The position numbers were made by a program, and so were the translations under genes. Source: Onchocerca volvulus (taxonomy: Eukaryota; Nematoda; Chromadorea; Rhabditida; Onchocercidae). Taken from it: a stretch of DNA of 64,000 nucleotides. The DNA lies in NCBI GenBank assembly GCA_000499405.2, contig HG738137.1:3162001-3226000 (forward strand), read 5' to 3'. The number at the start of each line of letters is the position of its first letter. Position 1 is the first letter of the stretch. The notes under the pieces are model-generated. The model did not search any database. It was not told the DNA's origin and saw only the letters and a list, made by a program, of their open reading frames with translations. Below, piece by piece: positions 24,454 through 38,655 of the stretch.

Positions 24454-27400
24454 GCAAAAATGAATTGTCCAAAAAAAAAAAAAAAAAAAAAATTTTAAAA
24501 TGAGTTTATGTTGTCAAGTCAAGAGAACAAACTTTTTGTCGTGTATCGTTGTTATGTTTTGTCTTCTTTAATCCACTACCAAAATTCGTTGCATATTTTC
24601 TAAATAATCATTTATTTCTTTGTGTTCTGCTTGGATATCGTCTTGTTTTTTGAACAATTGAAGTAATATTTGTCGTTTAGTTTTCATTTTATTTCTAAAT
24701 TCGCTCTGCTTTTGTTATCAAGTTGAAATGTTTTCCAAGAAAAGCATTGTTAGTGATGCGTTTTCCGATCGGTAACCTTCCATTACGTCAAAATTTTCAC
24801 AGTTTATTCATGTGAAACTTACCAAATAATGTTTTCAGATGAATTTTCATCAGACACAAATTTCTAATAATTAATTATTATGAATAGAAGTTATTGATTG
24901 AACAGGCGTAGTCACAAGCTTTGCTGCTATTATTAATCTTTGCCATGCTAATGAGGAAATAATTAATTGGTATAAATAGGATGTGGTGTATGTACATTGA
25001 GGTGCATGTTTCCTTACTATAATCTTAGTTATATGTTGTGGAATTTTTGTCCCATATTTTTATCATGTTTGAGATGTCTTCTTCAACTTTCTAAAACAAA
25101 TTATCGTCAGAAAAACAATTTGGATGTTTATGAAAGTTGTCCTGTAAGATTTACATCATTTCGCAGTTTTTGATTTTTTATTACAACAAGCTTCTTCGTC
25201 TATTTCATTCATGGTTCTCATATATCTTTTGATACTATTGTGATGTTTCGATATAAATGGTGATTGTTTTGCAGAATGATAGAAATGAGCCGAGAGCGAG
25301 AAAATAACATTATCGATTGATTTTAGTTCAGATATGGCGGGATATCGTCAATTTCATTTTTTTAATGTCAAATGTCAAAACATCCAGGCTTGAATGTTAC
25401 GAGCTTAATTTAAATCTAGCTCTCCTCTCATTTTTACTCTTAAATCTGCAGTTGGATATGTGTACGGTGATAAGTAATGTTGTGACAACAAAAAACTGTT
25501 TTGACGAAGACAATATTTTGATTCCGGTAAACAACAACAAAATGTCCTGAATTCTGGATCCGGACTACAGAACGAATTTTCGTGGAATTCTTTCTATCTC
25601 TCTCTCGCACTCACACACATACTATTTTTGATCACTCGAAAAGGTGTGACACTTTTGCACGACTCGTTTATATTTTGCTTGATATTATTGCATGCTGATA
25701 CTCTCGATCGAAATTCAAGATCTCAACTCAGAATCACAACTTCTGCATATTTAGTCGAATTTTAAAACTGAAATTTGGCCAAAGCTAAATCATTCATCAT
25801 CCCGATCCTATAATTTTGGAAAAAAGAAGTTTCTATTAATCACTTCTTCTTTCTTGTCTCATCAACCCCATTTTTTCCATTCACTATCCAAACAGAGTTA
25901 TGAATACGCAGAAGGTGAAAACAATGTAAAAATGTAAGTTTTAAATCCCTTTACAAACAAGTTTTATTTCAACTATTACCTTCATTTCAGGTTCAATGAA
26001 TGAGAGCTCAACTACAAACCTATTTTCTGTTGATTTGCTTCGTCACACATTCCAGTGGTGTACAGGATGTCATATTTTCCAAATTGGTATAGCTTCGGGC
26101 AAATAAAGGGACAGTTTGATACCGAAAACTAAAAATTGTATATCTGAAAAATAAAATGCTTAAACAGCCATAAGAAATCGATCTTTTCAACATCAAATTG
26201 TCCCAATGCTATTCAAAAATGAATTATTAAATTAGACTTTTTTATGATCTCAGTTATTTGATTTCGTTAAGTCCTTTTTTAATAATTTAGCAATGGAAAT
26301 TTCGCAACAACTTTTTGATGCTACTAATAATCAGAAATATAAACCTGAAGAACCTGAAAGAATAATGAGATTAATTTCACTAATACTGATTTCAAGATAA
26401 TGATATTACTTAGTTTTGAAAAATTTTAATACTACTGTTAAGGAAATTTGAAATCTAATTTTATCTGTAGTTAGGGAACAGTACTTGGAGAGAGAGAGAG
26501 AGAGGAATGTTTTGGGAAATAATTAATTATACTAGACTGACATTTTTCCTTCTCAAAAATTTTATCACTATATCATTTTATTATCTTTCCTTTATAATCT
26601 TATTCATTACATTCTCTCCTACTGTTGCTCATATTATTTCGACCATAATATCAAATTTTGTTGCGTGTAATAGAATTAAACTTTTAAAAAATGTTTCTCT
26701 TTCTTTGAAGAACTTTTTTGTGATGAACTTTTGCTGGGATGCATTTTCTCTCAATCGGTAAAAAAAATATCATCATAATTTGCTGAATTATGTTTCAAGT
26801 CTTCTGCTACAATTTCGGGATTTTATTATTTTATAATAATTGAACACTTCACTAAATTTAAAGCGCTTACTAAAAACGCGCTTTCATGTCCAATCGGTTT
26901 CTTTTTACTCAAGCTCCTAAAGCCAAAAAAATTTTTATTTCTTGATTTAGGGACATGAATATGTAAAATTCATAGTCATGAAATAGTTCTTCCGGAAAAC
27001 TTCTTTGTATCATTTCAAAAATGTGAAAATTAGTTTATCAGTTCCCTTCGTTGTTTATTACTTGAATAATCGTGAATTCAGTGTCATATGAGTTTTTCAA
27101 GTTACCGTTTTTCGGTATGCTTTTGCTTTTGCAGTATTTATTTGTTTTTGATATAAATTATCAACATTTTACTTGGCGAAAATTTGTTTGACTATAAATT
27201 AAATATGGAAGAACTTTTGCCGAATATTGTGAATATTGCTCTAATATTTTCTTGATACTAATGTCGGTCTTTCTTGTTATCAATGTATTTTAGTCTCGTT
27301 GATTCAAATCTCTTGTAAAATCTTCAAGTTCTTGTCTTAGAATCAATTAGTTCTTATTGTTCGTGAAGATCAGAGGAGGAATTTATATAGAAACCATAAC

Positions 27401-30400
27401 GAAATATGTTGAAGAAAACAGTAGGCTTCATTCAGATGAGTAAAAAGTGTGTGAATAAAATATTTTGGAAATTTTATAAGAGATTTTTATGGATTAGAGT
27501 AACACATCGAAGGATAGACTAATTACTGAGGTTAATTACTGATACACTTGCAATATAAATGATATGCTAATCCCACTTCTTGAGAATTTAAATATTCAAG
27601 AAAAAGATTTCGTCTATTTATTCTCACACTGTAGTATCATTTCGTCTATTTGTTGTAGTACTGTAATATCATTTCGTCATTTACTGTAGTATTGAGCTAT
27701 CATTTTACTTTCCTTATATGGCAACATTTATTTATTGAAGTAATGTCAGAGTCAATTCGAATATGATGTGCGGGTAAAACGGGCTAATATTAGTTGTCTA
27801 GCGATATCGCTATAGTTTGAATTATTTGAATTTGTATGTCAATGTAATAGATATAAAATGTTTTAGCTCTTCGTTATTTTGAATAACAATTGAGGTGAGC
27901 CAGAATTTTTCAGATTTTTTCTCGAAATTCATTTTAGATCATTTCGTAAATCAAAATTACATTGCATTTTATTTTTATAATACCACGTATCAATAATTCA
28001 TCGGCAATTGTTATAATAATAACATTGCGCATAAAGTACAAGTAACGACCAGAAATGATCATTTAATATTTCCGTAAATTAGAATAGTTTATTTTTAGAT
28101 CTCAATATAACCTTTCATTTGTCACTCTGTTCTGAATTAGCTGGATAGGTTGTCTCGTATAATGTTGTGTTCAAATATCTGTATGGTTGTAGATCATAGA
28201 TATCAGAAGTTTTTCAGAGCTTTTGTGATGTTTGCTATTAAATCAATTTCGTCGGTTTGTGTTGTATGAATTTTTAAGTGTTTATTTATTACTGATAAGT
28301 ATTTTAATTGTGAAATTATGCTGCATTGATCTCAGATGTGTACAGATCTTTTTCATTCTTTCCGTTTTAATTTAATTTTTCCGAATTTTTTAACTTCTCC
28401 TTCGCGTCTTAATTATTTCTCATAATGGTTCCTTTTTTTTTTTTTTTTTTTTTTTGGCTAATTTATTATAATTCTAATATAACTGTCATATAATTTACTG
28501 CAGTTTTAATATAATTGTCGATAAATATTATTGAAGTAGTTTTTCTCGAAATTTAATTTTTAAATAAAATATTTTTGTTATAATCTTAAAAGCACAATGC
28601 AAGAGCCATAAAAAAAAGTTCAAATAATGGAAATTCATTGTTTTGCGAAATTTTATATGATGATGGGATAATTAAGATTCTCTAACAAATTATCAAAAAA
28701 TTTTGGCCAACAATTCAAAATTTCCATCCGTGCGTATTTTATTCGTCATTTATTTATCAAATTTACTTTCCAGTGTCACCTCACTTCATTCCTTCTTTCT
28801 GTCCAAAATTCGACATGATCAGAGCTTTTCATATCATTAGGTAATGGATGAATCGATTTGCTGAATGGATGTGTAGAAAATGTTAGTAAAGTTGTTGTGG
28901 GTGATATGATTGCCGAAAATAGCGATAATAAGGAATGGATAAAGTTACCATTGTCTTTTGAAATATAGAAATTGGATAATTTACAAAAAAAAAAAAAAAA
29001 AAAAAGAAGAGTTAGTACCAAAAAATAAAAATAAAAAAAAAAATGACAGAGCAGACCAGAATTGATGTCTCATTCTTCGATATGAGCTCATTTAGCCCTG
29101 TTTTGTCTTCAATTTTCTTCCATTTTCTATTTTTGTCGTAATATTTGCCTCAAACTTTCCAATAAATATTCCAATACTTGCTTACAATTATTTTTAACTT
29201 GAATGCTGCAGACTGCAGTAGCATTCCGAGCGATCGATTACAAATGCATGCTCAAATGAGATTTCAATTTCAATAAATGATCAAAGCGGATCCAAAAAAT
29301 TAAATGAAGAAAGAGAGAGGAAGACTAAATTCTTTCTTTTTGATCGCTTTCTTTTGATCATTTTTTTCTTGAATTATTCAAGCAAAAATAATTTTATTGT
29401 CCTTCCAGTTGATGAATTATTTACGTTGCATGTCTTCTGTACCAATTATTGATTGTAAATGCAGAAGAAACACATGGAGTAGATATTGTCAACTGATGTC
29501 AACATGTTTTTAATGTCTGGTTAGGTATGCACGCATTCGTACCGATCAATGTTGCAGGTAAACAAAGCGCGCGCAGTATCAGTTCGACCTTCCTCGTTTT
29601 CTTTTACCTGTTTTTCGCGAATTTTTGTTTATTTTTTAAACGACATTCTAGTTTTCTGTCAGGCGATGTTGCTATGTACATTTGCAGCAAACTTTTTCAA
29701 CTTATGGAATTGTTACAAAATAAAATTGAATTGATATGATCGATATTGACAAGATCGAAGACTTGTTCCAAGAATTTTAAGAAAAAATTGGAGCCAATCA
29801 ACGAAGAAAAAATGTCAAAAATGCAAATCGAATGACTTATTTTGAGAGTTCAATATTTGTTTTTCTTAAAGACATCTAAATAAACTTCATGCTACATGCA
29901 TTATTTGCAAACATGCGAAATTTTAATCTGCATGACTTTTGCAGATTAACACATCATATTAACAATATTTAGGATCCATTCTTTAAAAAAAAATTGAAAT
30001 TAATCCAAGGCCAATATTTATACAATGGATATTGCTGAAATTCAAATCAATTGGATTACAATATTTTCTTTGTGTTAACTTTTGCATCTTCCTTCTATCA
30101 AAGCAAAAAATTTGATAACTTTTCTTGTTATCTGGGACTCTTCCCAGTTCCGCTATTATTTGTCCATGAAGTTTAAGGAATTTTATAAATTTTTATGATT
30201 GTTCCAGCATCAGTTACACCATTCTTCCTGCAGATAGAATTCCGACGAATACAGTTGTCGAAGCTTCGTTTCGTTTGAATTATACTACACATTCGAAATA
30301 AATTTTAATGAACAAATAGAGAAAAGTGTATTAACTTGAAGTAATAAGGGGACAAAATTAGAAGTTCAATTCGTTTTCTGGGACGAGAATCAGAAAACAG

Positions 30401-30407
30401 AAGATCA
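24454..30407. other. etr-1 3' region and intergenic
   Basis: No coding exon could be supported. The left part must contain the etr-1 3' UTR; an A run of about 20 bases starts 16 bases after the stop. Notable low-complexity items are a GA run near 26491-26503, a T run of 23 at 28433-28455 and an A run near 28985-29004. The right part should contain the 5' end of the exchanger gene. A signal-peptide exon for it was searched for at 29500-30300 and not found. Confidence 0.5.
27608..27702 (+). repeat. three-copy tandem repeat of about 32 bases
   Basis: Units 27608-27639, 27640-27671 and 27672-27702, each starting TTTCGTC and ending with a TATCA. The third has diverged the most. Non-coding. Confidence 0.75.
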
Positions 30408-33400
30408 ATGATGAATGGCCATTTTGAATTTGCGACAAATTTGACAAAAGAAGGATGTAAGGATGGCATTATCATATCAGCTGCAATCAGTTCCTTATCT
30501 AATGGAATTTTATACTTTTTGGCTTTATTGTATTGCTTCTTAGGCACTGCAATCATTGCAGATGCCTTCATGTGTTCTATCGAAAAAATCACATCATCCA
30601 CCAGGTTGGTTGATTACAGCAAATTATCTTACTTATCCTAGATTACTAGTATAACAATAATTATTTAAGGTTTCAGATTACATAAAGCGTTTAGAAGATC
30701 TTGAAATTAATTAGCAAGTCTTAATAACACAGCTTCTAGGAATTGTATTAATAAATATGGATCGATTCATTGGAATATTTCAGACAAGTTAAATTAAAAC
30801 GTTCGCGAAGAAATATTCCGACATATGAAATCACTCATGATTCAGAAGAAGTCGTAGAAATATATGTTTGGAATCCAACAGTAGCCAATTTAACTTTAAT
30901 GGTATGTTTTTAATTTGCACGTCGTTATTACAGCATTAGATCTTTAAAATGTGGTAGAAGTGCAAGAAATAGCAACAATTAATTGGAAATTTGTAAAGTT
31001 TATAAAAATGATTATCTTTTTTCTTAACCTTTACTTCATATTTTATTTATTCAAGAATTCTACTGTTTAGGCATTGGGAAGCAGTGCGCCAGAAATTTTA
31101 CTCGCAGTAATCGAAATTATGGCCAATGATTTTCGAAGTGGTGATCTTGGACCTGGCACAATTGTTGGTTTGTTTCCAAGAATATTTTTTTCTATCTAAA
31201 TTCGTTAAAAACAAAAGAATTATTTGTTATGGTCTTCGAATGATCTTAGGATAATTCAAGAAAATTACTAATTTTTTTTACAGATTTAAGCAAATTTTTT
31301 TCAGTTTCAAATTTTTAATTTTTTGGCTCCTCCAGAAACTGTATACGACAGCTGTCATATATTTTATCAATTTATAGGTTCTGCAGCATTTAATCTGTTA
31401 TGCATCACAGCTATATGTATCATGGCTGTGCCATCACCGACAGTCAAAAGAATTCAGGAAATATTCGTTTTTATCACGACATCATTATTTAGCTGTTTGG
31501 CATATATTTGGCTCATAATTGTACGATTTTACTTTCTTCAGAAATTACATTTTCGTATTTCATTATTTTCTTGATAGATTTTCAAATTCATCTTTATCCG
31601 ATGAAGGGTGCAAACTAATCAAACCTTTCGCACTGAAAACAGAGCGACATGCCGTACGGAGTTGTATAAAACTCTTGCAAGGTATTCAACTTGCATTGCA
31701 AAGAATATGCATTTATCCATTTCTGATTAGAATATCAATTATTCTGCAATGGATGATTTCGGTGAGCAACAGAAAGAAATTTTTCTCAATTTTTTTGGAG
31801 ATTCCAGAAATATGTTTTTTTGCATCTTTATTGACGTATGATTGCTGACAGTTTATATCAAAATGAAGTTGTCAAAAAAGTTATTCTTTCTTTCAGATAC
31901 TGATATTAATATCGCCAAATGTAGTAGAACTGTGGGAAGCAATGATGACTTTTGGTCTCTTTTTTATCCTGGTAGTTGTTGCTTATCTGGTTGATATTAA
32001 AATATGGAGACGTAACAAATCTCGCCTGGAAGAGGAGTTTCAAATTGACTGTACAGATGGTGATAAATGTAAGGACGACGATGTTGATACTTACCTAAAA
32101 AAGTTTGCTAACGAAATGGAATTCGAAAATATCATGGTATTATATCTGAGTAAATCAACTAATTACTGCAATTTTTTTAGAAATTCTTAAAATTACTAAT
32201 GAAATGGCTGCAAAATAAGTGAAATATATATTTAATTTTTGAACCATTACAAGAAGTCACATCTTTGGATCCTGTCAATGTCACAAGTTTACCTAGATAA
32301 TTTTTCACCTTTCTATTTTTAGATTTTCCATCATCGTTTCGTTTTATTGACTGGAGTGAGTGTTTAATTCAAACTTTTTACATCATTTTTCCAGGTCAAA
32401 GCAACGAATGAAGTAAATAATCACGAAATACTGCGTCGTATATTACGGTGGATTTCACGGGTTTATCCGAATCTCTCATCGTATGAACAATCGAAATTGT
32501 TGGCTTCCAAATTAAGGCACATGGAAGTACTTTAATATTTTATATATTTTCAAGCAGATTACTTTCTAAATTTAATATTTCGATTTATCTTTCTATAAAA
32601 ATTAAAATAGCGAAATTTGAGGAAAAAATGAGACGAATATTTTATTTTATTCTATGCATCAATTTAAAGCTATTAATTTTCATGTAGCAAAGGCCCTTGT
32701 CTTAATTATATCCGATAGTAATTTTCATTAAGAAATCACATATTGTGTATTGAAAAAGCAATATTCAATGTCCATTTTAAGAAACTTAATTTCAGAATCG
32801 CTTCCCTCTGCGATATCGCCTACAAGTGGCACGAAGGTTAGCTGCTGCCTGTCGAAAAAAGGATTTGAAATGGAATTCTAAAGCAGTGCTACAGGAGACT
32901 GATAAGGCAAGCAAAACACCAATAGGTGAATTCTCATGCAGTTCCCCAAAAATCCGAAAAATATTTTGATCATATTATTATCCAATAATTTACTTTGAAT
33001 TACAGCTGAAGGAACGATAGAATTTTCGGCCCGCGTATATTCGATTACTAAAGGAAGCAATAAAGTTATGCTAAGAGTAGGTTCTCAATATGCAAAATTT
33101 TTATCAGACAATTTAAATAATCCGTATCAAAGTATAATTATGACATGCTAACCTGAGTAATCTGATATTCCTGGAGATTTTGATGGCGACTTTGATGTCA
33201 AAAATCCATACAAAACTGGCTACATAAGAAGTTTATGTTTATGCAAAATTATTAAAATCTTTCCAATCATTTGCAGGTTATTCGCTATGAACCATCCGAC
33301 AAAACATTAACATTTCACTATTCAACGAAAAACGGTGTGGCCAAGAAGGATCTTCATTTTCTATCAAAATCGGAAACTGTAATTTTTAACAAAGTATTTC

Positions 33401-36025
33401 TAAAAAATTAATAATACTATCTGAATCACTAGAATGGAATGGAATTTCCAAATGATCTTTTCTCTTCAATTAAAACTGCTAAAAAAGACTTATACTAATT
33501 TTAAAATTTCAATTCACTATCAGTGTTATGTAGATACAATTTAAATCTGGCGAAAAGATCAAGGAAATCTACGTGGACTTGGTGGAAGATGCAAAATGGC
33601 AACCTGGTGATGTATTCTATGTTCGTTTGAAATCGGTAGGAAATTTTACGAGTAGGAATAATTCTAACAATGCAATTGCCCTTTAAAAAATTGAAATAGT
33701 GTCTTATGAAGTTGATTTCTTATATCATGATCTTGTGTGTGCTCTTGGACTATTTCTTACTAAGTTTCATTATTCTCTTCATTCTTTCCACAATTTTCAG
33801 TTTTGTGAATTACAGATAGCAGAACTTCATGTCTCCAGCACTGCTACAGTGATCACTTTTCATCAGTTTTATTTTCTATTGTTGTAAATATTAATAACTT
33901 ACAGCTTGAAAACGAGAAAAATATAATCGGAAAGACAAACGTTGCGAAAATTGGATTTATCGATGATTTTTCGACTTTTGTCAATAAACCGGTGGTACAG
34001 TTCGTCACAAACAATTACGTAAGGCTTTTCTGAATCATTCTAGAGCATATTTTTGTATTTAATCAATAAATACGAAAATATCATAAGTTAACTTACAGAT
34101 TTCGATTCCAGATTGTGAAAGAAAATGAGAAATACGTACGAGCTTTCGTTACCTGTGTTGGCAAACGTGATGATTGCACTTGCAAAGTATATTATAAAAC
34201 AGAATCTATAACAGCCAAATGTGATAAAGATTATCAGGGGATTACTGATGAAGTACTGACATTTGTGGGTAGTGAGTATGAGAAGTATATTGATGTGAGA
34301 ATATACGACGATATGGAAGAAGAAAAAGATGAAACGTTCAGTATACATCTCATCTCTTCTACAGAAGGTAAGTGCTATTGATAATGGCAAGTTTAAATAA
34401 TGATAGAATAATCATTGATTTTTTTTTTTTTTTTCAAAGAATTTGAGAATTAACCTTCTACATATGGATTGTACAAATATGATTCTTGAAAATTCTTAAA
34501 ACATCAAATCATTTTCTGCTATTTTTCAACAGCAACAATTGGACCTAATAAATGTGCTGTAATCACAATTATTTGTGATGACAATGTATTGAGAAATATA
34601 ACGAATGTTCGAAAACTGACATCACATTACCTTAAGATATTGACGTACGACTCCAATACATGGCTCGAACACGTAAGCTTTTCTTTATAACTAATATTTA
34701 AATATTAAATTATAATAGACAACTAAATATTTAAACATTTCATAAAGTTGCTCACAAATTGGTGTGATCCGCGACTTTCATTTTATGCGATTTATGCTTT
34801 GTGTTAGTCTCAACTATCATTTCAATAGATAACCTTCAGCTTATCCGAGCGATAAGCGTTAATGCTGGCGATACTGAAAATGCGACACTAATGGATTGCG
34901 TGCTACATGTTTTGTCATTTCCATGGAAAGTTATGGCAGCTTTAATTCCTCCACCTACAATTTTAGGCGGATGGTTGGCCTTCTTTTGTGCACTAGTCTT
35001 GATTGGCTTCATTACTGCCGTCATAGGTTAATTCTACTTTTTTCATTCTTGAATATTGAGCAATGGAAAATAATCTTTTCTTGCTATTACACATGTATGG
35101 TGATGAATTTTCGAGAAAATTCCCTAATTTTTCTTGGTGAATTTAGGTGACCTGGCGAGCATATTTGGTTGCATGATCGGTTTAAAAGATGCTATTACAG
35201 CGATAACTTTGGTCGCATTAGGTACCAGTCTACCGGATACATTTGCTTCGAAAATTGCCGCTCAAAATGTACATTTACTGATTTTTAGTCTTTCTTCCAT
35301 TTGCTTGTTGTTTCTCTTACTTGACCGATTTATTTGATATTTCTTCTGACTTATCAGAATATTTCCAAAAAATTCTTCATATTATTTTGTCGTAATATTT
35401 CTCATATTAAGACAAAAATCTTTAATTATATCCTTTTTAGAGAATATAACTATTTCTATATATTACAAGAGGGAATTCCACTGATTCATTTAAAGAGAAT
35501 TTTTAATATAATATCACTACATTATTTTTATTCAAATTTTAAAAGCGTTTAGGATGCCACAGCCGACAATGCTATCGGCAACATAACTGGTTCTAATGCC
35601 GTAAACGTATTTCTTGGACTTGGGTTACCGTGGACCATTGCTGCTATATATTGGTCCATCAAAAATCAACTATTTATAGTCAATGCTGGCAATTTGAGCT
35701 TCAGGTTTGTATAACTCTACTAAGTTAAGCAGACTATTTCTCTTTGTTCCAGAAATACTCTGCAAATGTTGCCTTCAATCGTATCACATTTCAGTTCGCT
35801 TGATATTCTGTAGATTGTAATAATTTTAGTGTTGCGATATTCATGGCTACGTCTGTAATCTGCATGCTATTGCTAATAGCTCGACGAGTTTTGGAATTCT
35901 TTGGTAAAGGAGAACTTGGAGGTCCGGTAGGACCTAAGGTTCTTAGTGCTTTGATTCTCGTTATTCTTTGGCTGTGTTATATATTGTTGTCGGCTTTACA
36001 GATCTATAATTATATTTCTCTTTGA
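30408..36025 (+). CDS. ncx: Na+/Ca2+ exchanger, NCX type, with two Calx-beta domains (N-terminus uncertain)
   Basis: NCX proteins use the sodium gradient to export calcium across the plasma membrane. Seventeen exons: 30408-30604, 30784-30901, 31071-31167, 31378-31520, 31897-32136, 32395-32526, 32796-32925, 33006-33076, 33277-33378, 33534-33635, 33905-34018, 34112-34367, 34533-34672, 34840-35026, 35147-35268, 35553-35704, 35830-36025; 2499 bases, 832 residues. The alpha-1 repeat carries [14 protein letters not shown] and GTIVGSAAFN; the alpha-2 repeat carries [13 protein letters not shown] and [14 protein letters not shown]. Both are near-canonical. Between them is a long loop with two Calx-beta domains (about exons 8-11 and 12-13). 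The C-terminus [15 protein letters not shown] matches the family. The ATG at 30408 is the first in an exon that lacks a signal peptide; a missing upstream exon is possible, because vertebrate NCX has a cleaved signal. The XIP-like region after TM5 is short. Confidence 0.88.
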
Positions 36026-37768
36026 ATCAGTATTATCATTTTCTTAGGTAACATTCTGACGAATTATCCTAAAAATTGAGCTAAATGACAAAATCTAGGA
36101 ATACCAATGATCAACAGTATACGATAAAATATATTTGCATAAAGTAAGCATAAAAGAACCTGCGCTCATTCCTGCTAAAAATTTACATGATCATAGCCTA
36201 ATTTAATATAAACTGAAGAAATGACGAATAAGATTTTTATAAAATAACGATTATTAAGAAAAAAGAAGAATGTACTCGTCAAGTGAATGAAATTTTAATG
36301 TTCATGATAAGTTTCATTTTCTCTTCAGCAGTTTAGGAAATTCTCACAATGTATTAGCATTTGTTTACAAAAAATTCTCGCAGTGTGCTAACATTTGCTT
36401 ATACTTTCCTTTCTTTACATCTGGCAAAAAGAAAAAATTAACAATTACTTTATCAAAATAATTAAATAATTAGGGAAATAAGTGTCAATCCAAGAGAAAC
36501 AGTAAAGCTACTAAACATTACAAAAATGCCCGTTCATTTAGTGTAATATTTGGCGCAAGTTTTGATGACATGACTTTATTCCAGAAATAGTCGTGCATTA
36601 ATCTCCAAGAAAGTTAATTATACTAATTTATCAAATTTTTTCGTTCGATTCGTATTTGATTAAGCTATAATAGTGCAAATCCACAGAAACTATAAGTCAG
36701 ACAATAATAACAGCTTCTCCTCTGCTTAACAATTTCTAAAAAAAAAAAAAAAAAAAAAAGTTTGGTCCTACTGCGAAATTGTTAATCGCTATTATTCTCA
36801 TACTTTGCCAAATGAAACATCGATCGAAATTTAAATAAATTATGCCATCAGCACAAAAGATATTTTGTGTATATTTAAATAATATCATGATACAGTCAAC
36901 ATGCATAGTAAGAGTTAGAAAGTAATATAAACTGCACAAACTGTGCAAAAAATAAACTTCTTACAATGCTGGAACAGGCTTCCAGATCACAGTATTCTTA
37001 TTATTGTCATTTTTTTAAATAATTCATTACTCAAATTTAACTAATGAATTTATTCTAACTCAAGTGTTTCCGATATCTTACTCTTCAATTCACTTGTTCA
37101 TGTGAATCCTCATCCAAAAAAGCTTCAAAATTTTTTTTGCGAAATGCTCCGCAACAATGTAAGATATTCAGGAACTAATGTAAAATAAGAAATCTTTATT
37201 TTCAAATCAGTATATATATTGTTTAGAGCCAAAAATTAGTTCTATGACATAAAAGAATTCGAGGATGATTGACTGTCTTAAAATGCTTTTTTTGAAATCA
37301 CTTTTTCTATTGATATGGATTCATTCCCTTAACCAATTCTTCATTCTAAAAGCCTGCTGTTCAATCCTACTATATGTGAAAGGATTTAGGAACTTATGTG
37401 ACATCGTGGTAAAGCACATCAAATTTAAAATGTTCTTGTGAACTTTTTGAAAGCATTAATATTGACACTGGTTTATAAAAAAAAAAAACAGTGTTATGAC
37501 CGCACTAAAATGAACTTCTCATCTCATGATAAATTCAATCTATTCTCTGGCTTTCTACATTTCATTGTGAGCTTGCAAATAGATTCAATAGATTTAGAAA
37601 GTCGGTTTGATTACTGAATCAGATCTTTACTAAAAAAAAAAACTGCTCTGATCTGAATGTCTGAAAAGATTTTAAATAAACACTGCAATCTAGTTCTAAG
37701 GTTCTCGGAAAAATTGAAGGATGTAGTTATTATAAATAAAGAAAATAAAAAGTGTTAAAGTTTAAGAA
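36026..37768. other. intergenic downstream of the exchanger
   Basis: AT-rich, with no gene seen. It includes an imperfect 31-base tandem duplication (36338-36368 and 36372-36402) and an A run of 20 at 36739-36758. A small inverted repeat (ACACTG..CAGTGT, about 37465-37494) flanks a run of A. Confidence 0.5.
36338..36402 (+). repeat. imperfect tandem duplication of 31 bases
   Basis: Two units starting AAATTCTC and containing ACATTTG or GCATTTG in the same place; six differences between them. Confidence 0.7.
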
Positions 37769-38655
37769 GCGCGAAGATAGTTTCATATGGACCAACAAAA
37801 CATAAACATGTTTACCGCCAAAATGCTCCGATTAACAGATAAACAAATTGCGGTCGACCAGTCATGAAACGATACGTTGGAAATCAGGAAAGAGTCCCGA
37901 AAGAATTTAAAAAGTTCGGATTTTGGATCAGGATCAGCGTTTTTCACAACAGTTTTCTACAATTTTTTGTAAAAATGGAGGATATGGAGTATTCTACAGG
38001 ACCAATGTCGGGAATTTTGTGGAAATTTCTTGGAAATTTGTTTGGGGAAGTTTTGTTGTATTTAGTTGAACAAGATTGCGAAGAGGGGTAAAATAAATAC
38101 TTTATCAAAAACAATGGATAATATTACAGCGCAATCAACGTAAAATAAAATGAAATATAAAAAAAAAGGGGTTAGGAGTGATGAGATTGAAAGTTTGGCG
38201 ATGTTGATTGAAGAAGATGATGACGATGATCCTAGCAGACTGAGTTGTGGAATATATATAATAGTTTGGAGTAGGAGTGGCATCAGGCATATTACAACGA
38301 TCAAAAATTTCGATTCAATGCATGAAGTGATTTAAGATATAATTAAACTAAATGTGTAATTAGCATAAGATTGTAACAGTTGATACATTGCCGGAAATGA
38401 GTTTAAGACATGAATATGCAATTAATCTAGCGCAAGATTATTATAACGATTACCGAAAGGAAATTTAAGATATAATTAATCAAATGTTTAATCGCTTAAA
38501 TGTCTAGAGAGCAAACATTTCGAATGTTTCGACAACCATTGCGACAATATGACTCGAATTGATATAACAACAATCAAAGAACGGTACTCTTTTTTTCGAC
38601 GACAAAGTAAAGAATACCCAGTGATAAAGTTACTTCGATATTCTCGGGTAATTGT
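37769..38655 (+). repeat. dispersed repeat, long copy (B)
   Basis: Both ends match the short copy at 11511-11770 in the same orientation; about 640 extra bases lie between the matched ends. The interior has two short open frames, 37864-38091 and 38150-38335. The second has an acidic run (EEDDDDD). Neither resembles a transposase or polyprotein that I recognise. Either copy A is an internally deleted derivative or copy B has an insertion. Confidence 0.5.

Noticed and set aside
31519..31848. Possible extra exon in exchanger intron 4
   Set aside because: The conserved junction WLIII then [10 protein letters not shown] is formed precisely by 31520 to 31897; the intronic frame has no counterpart in NCX proteins.
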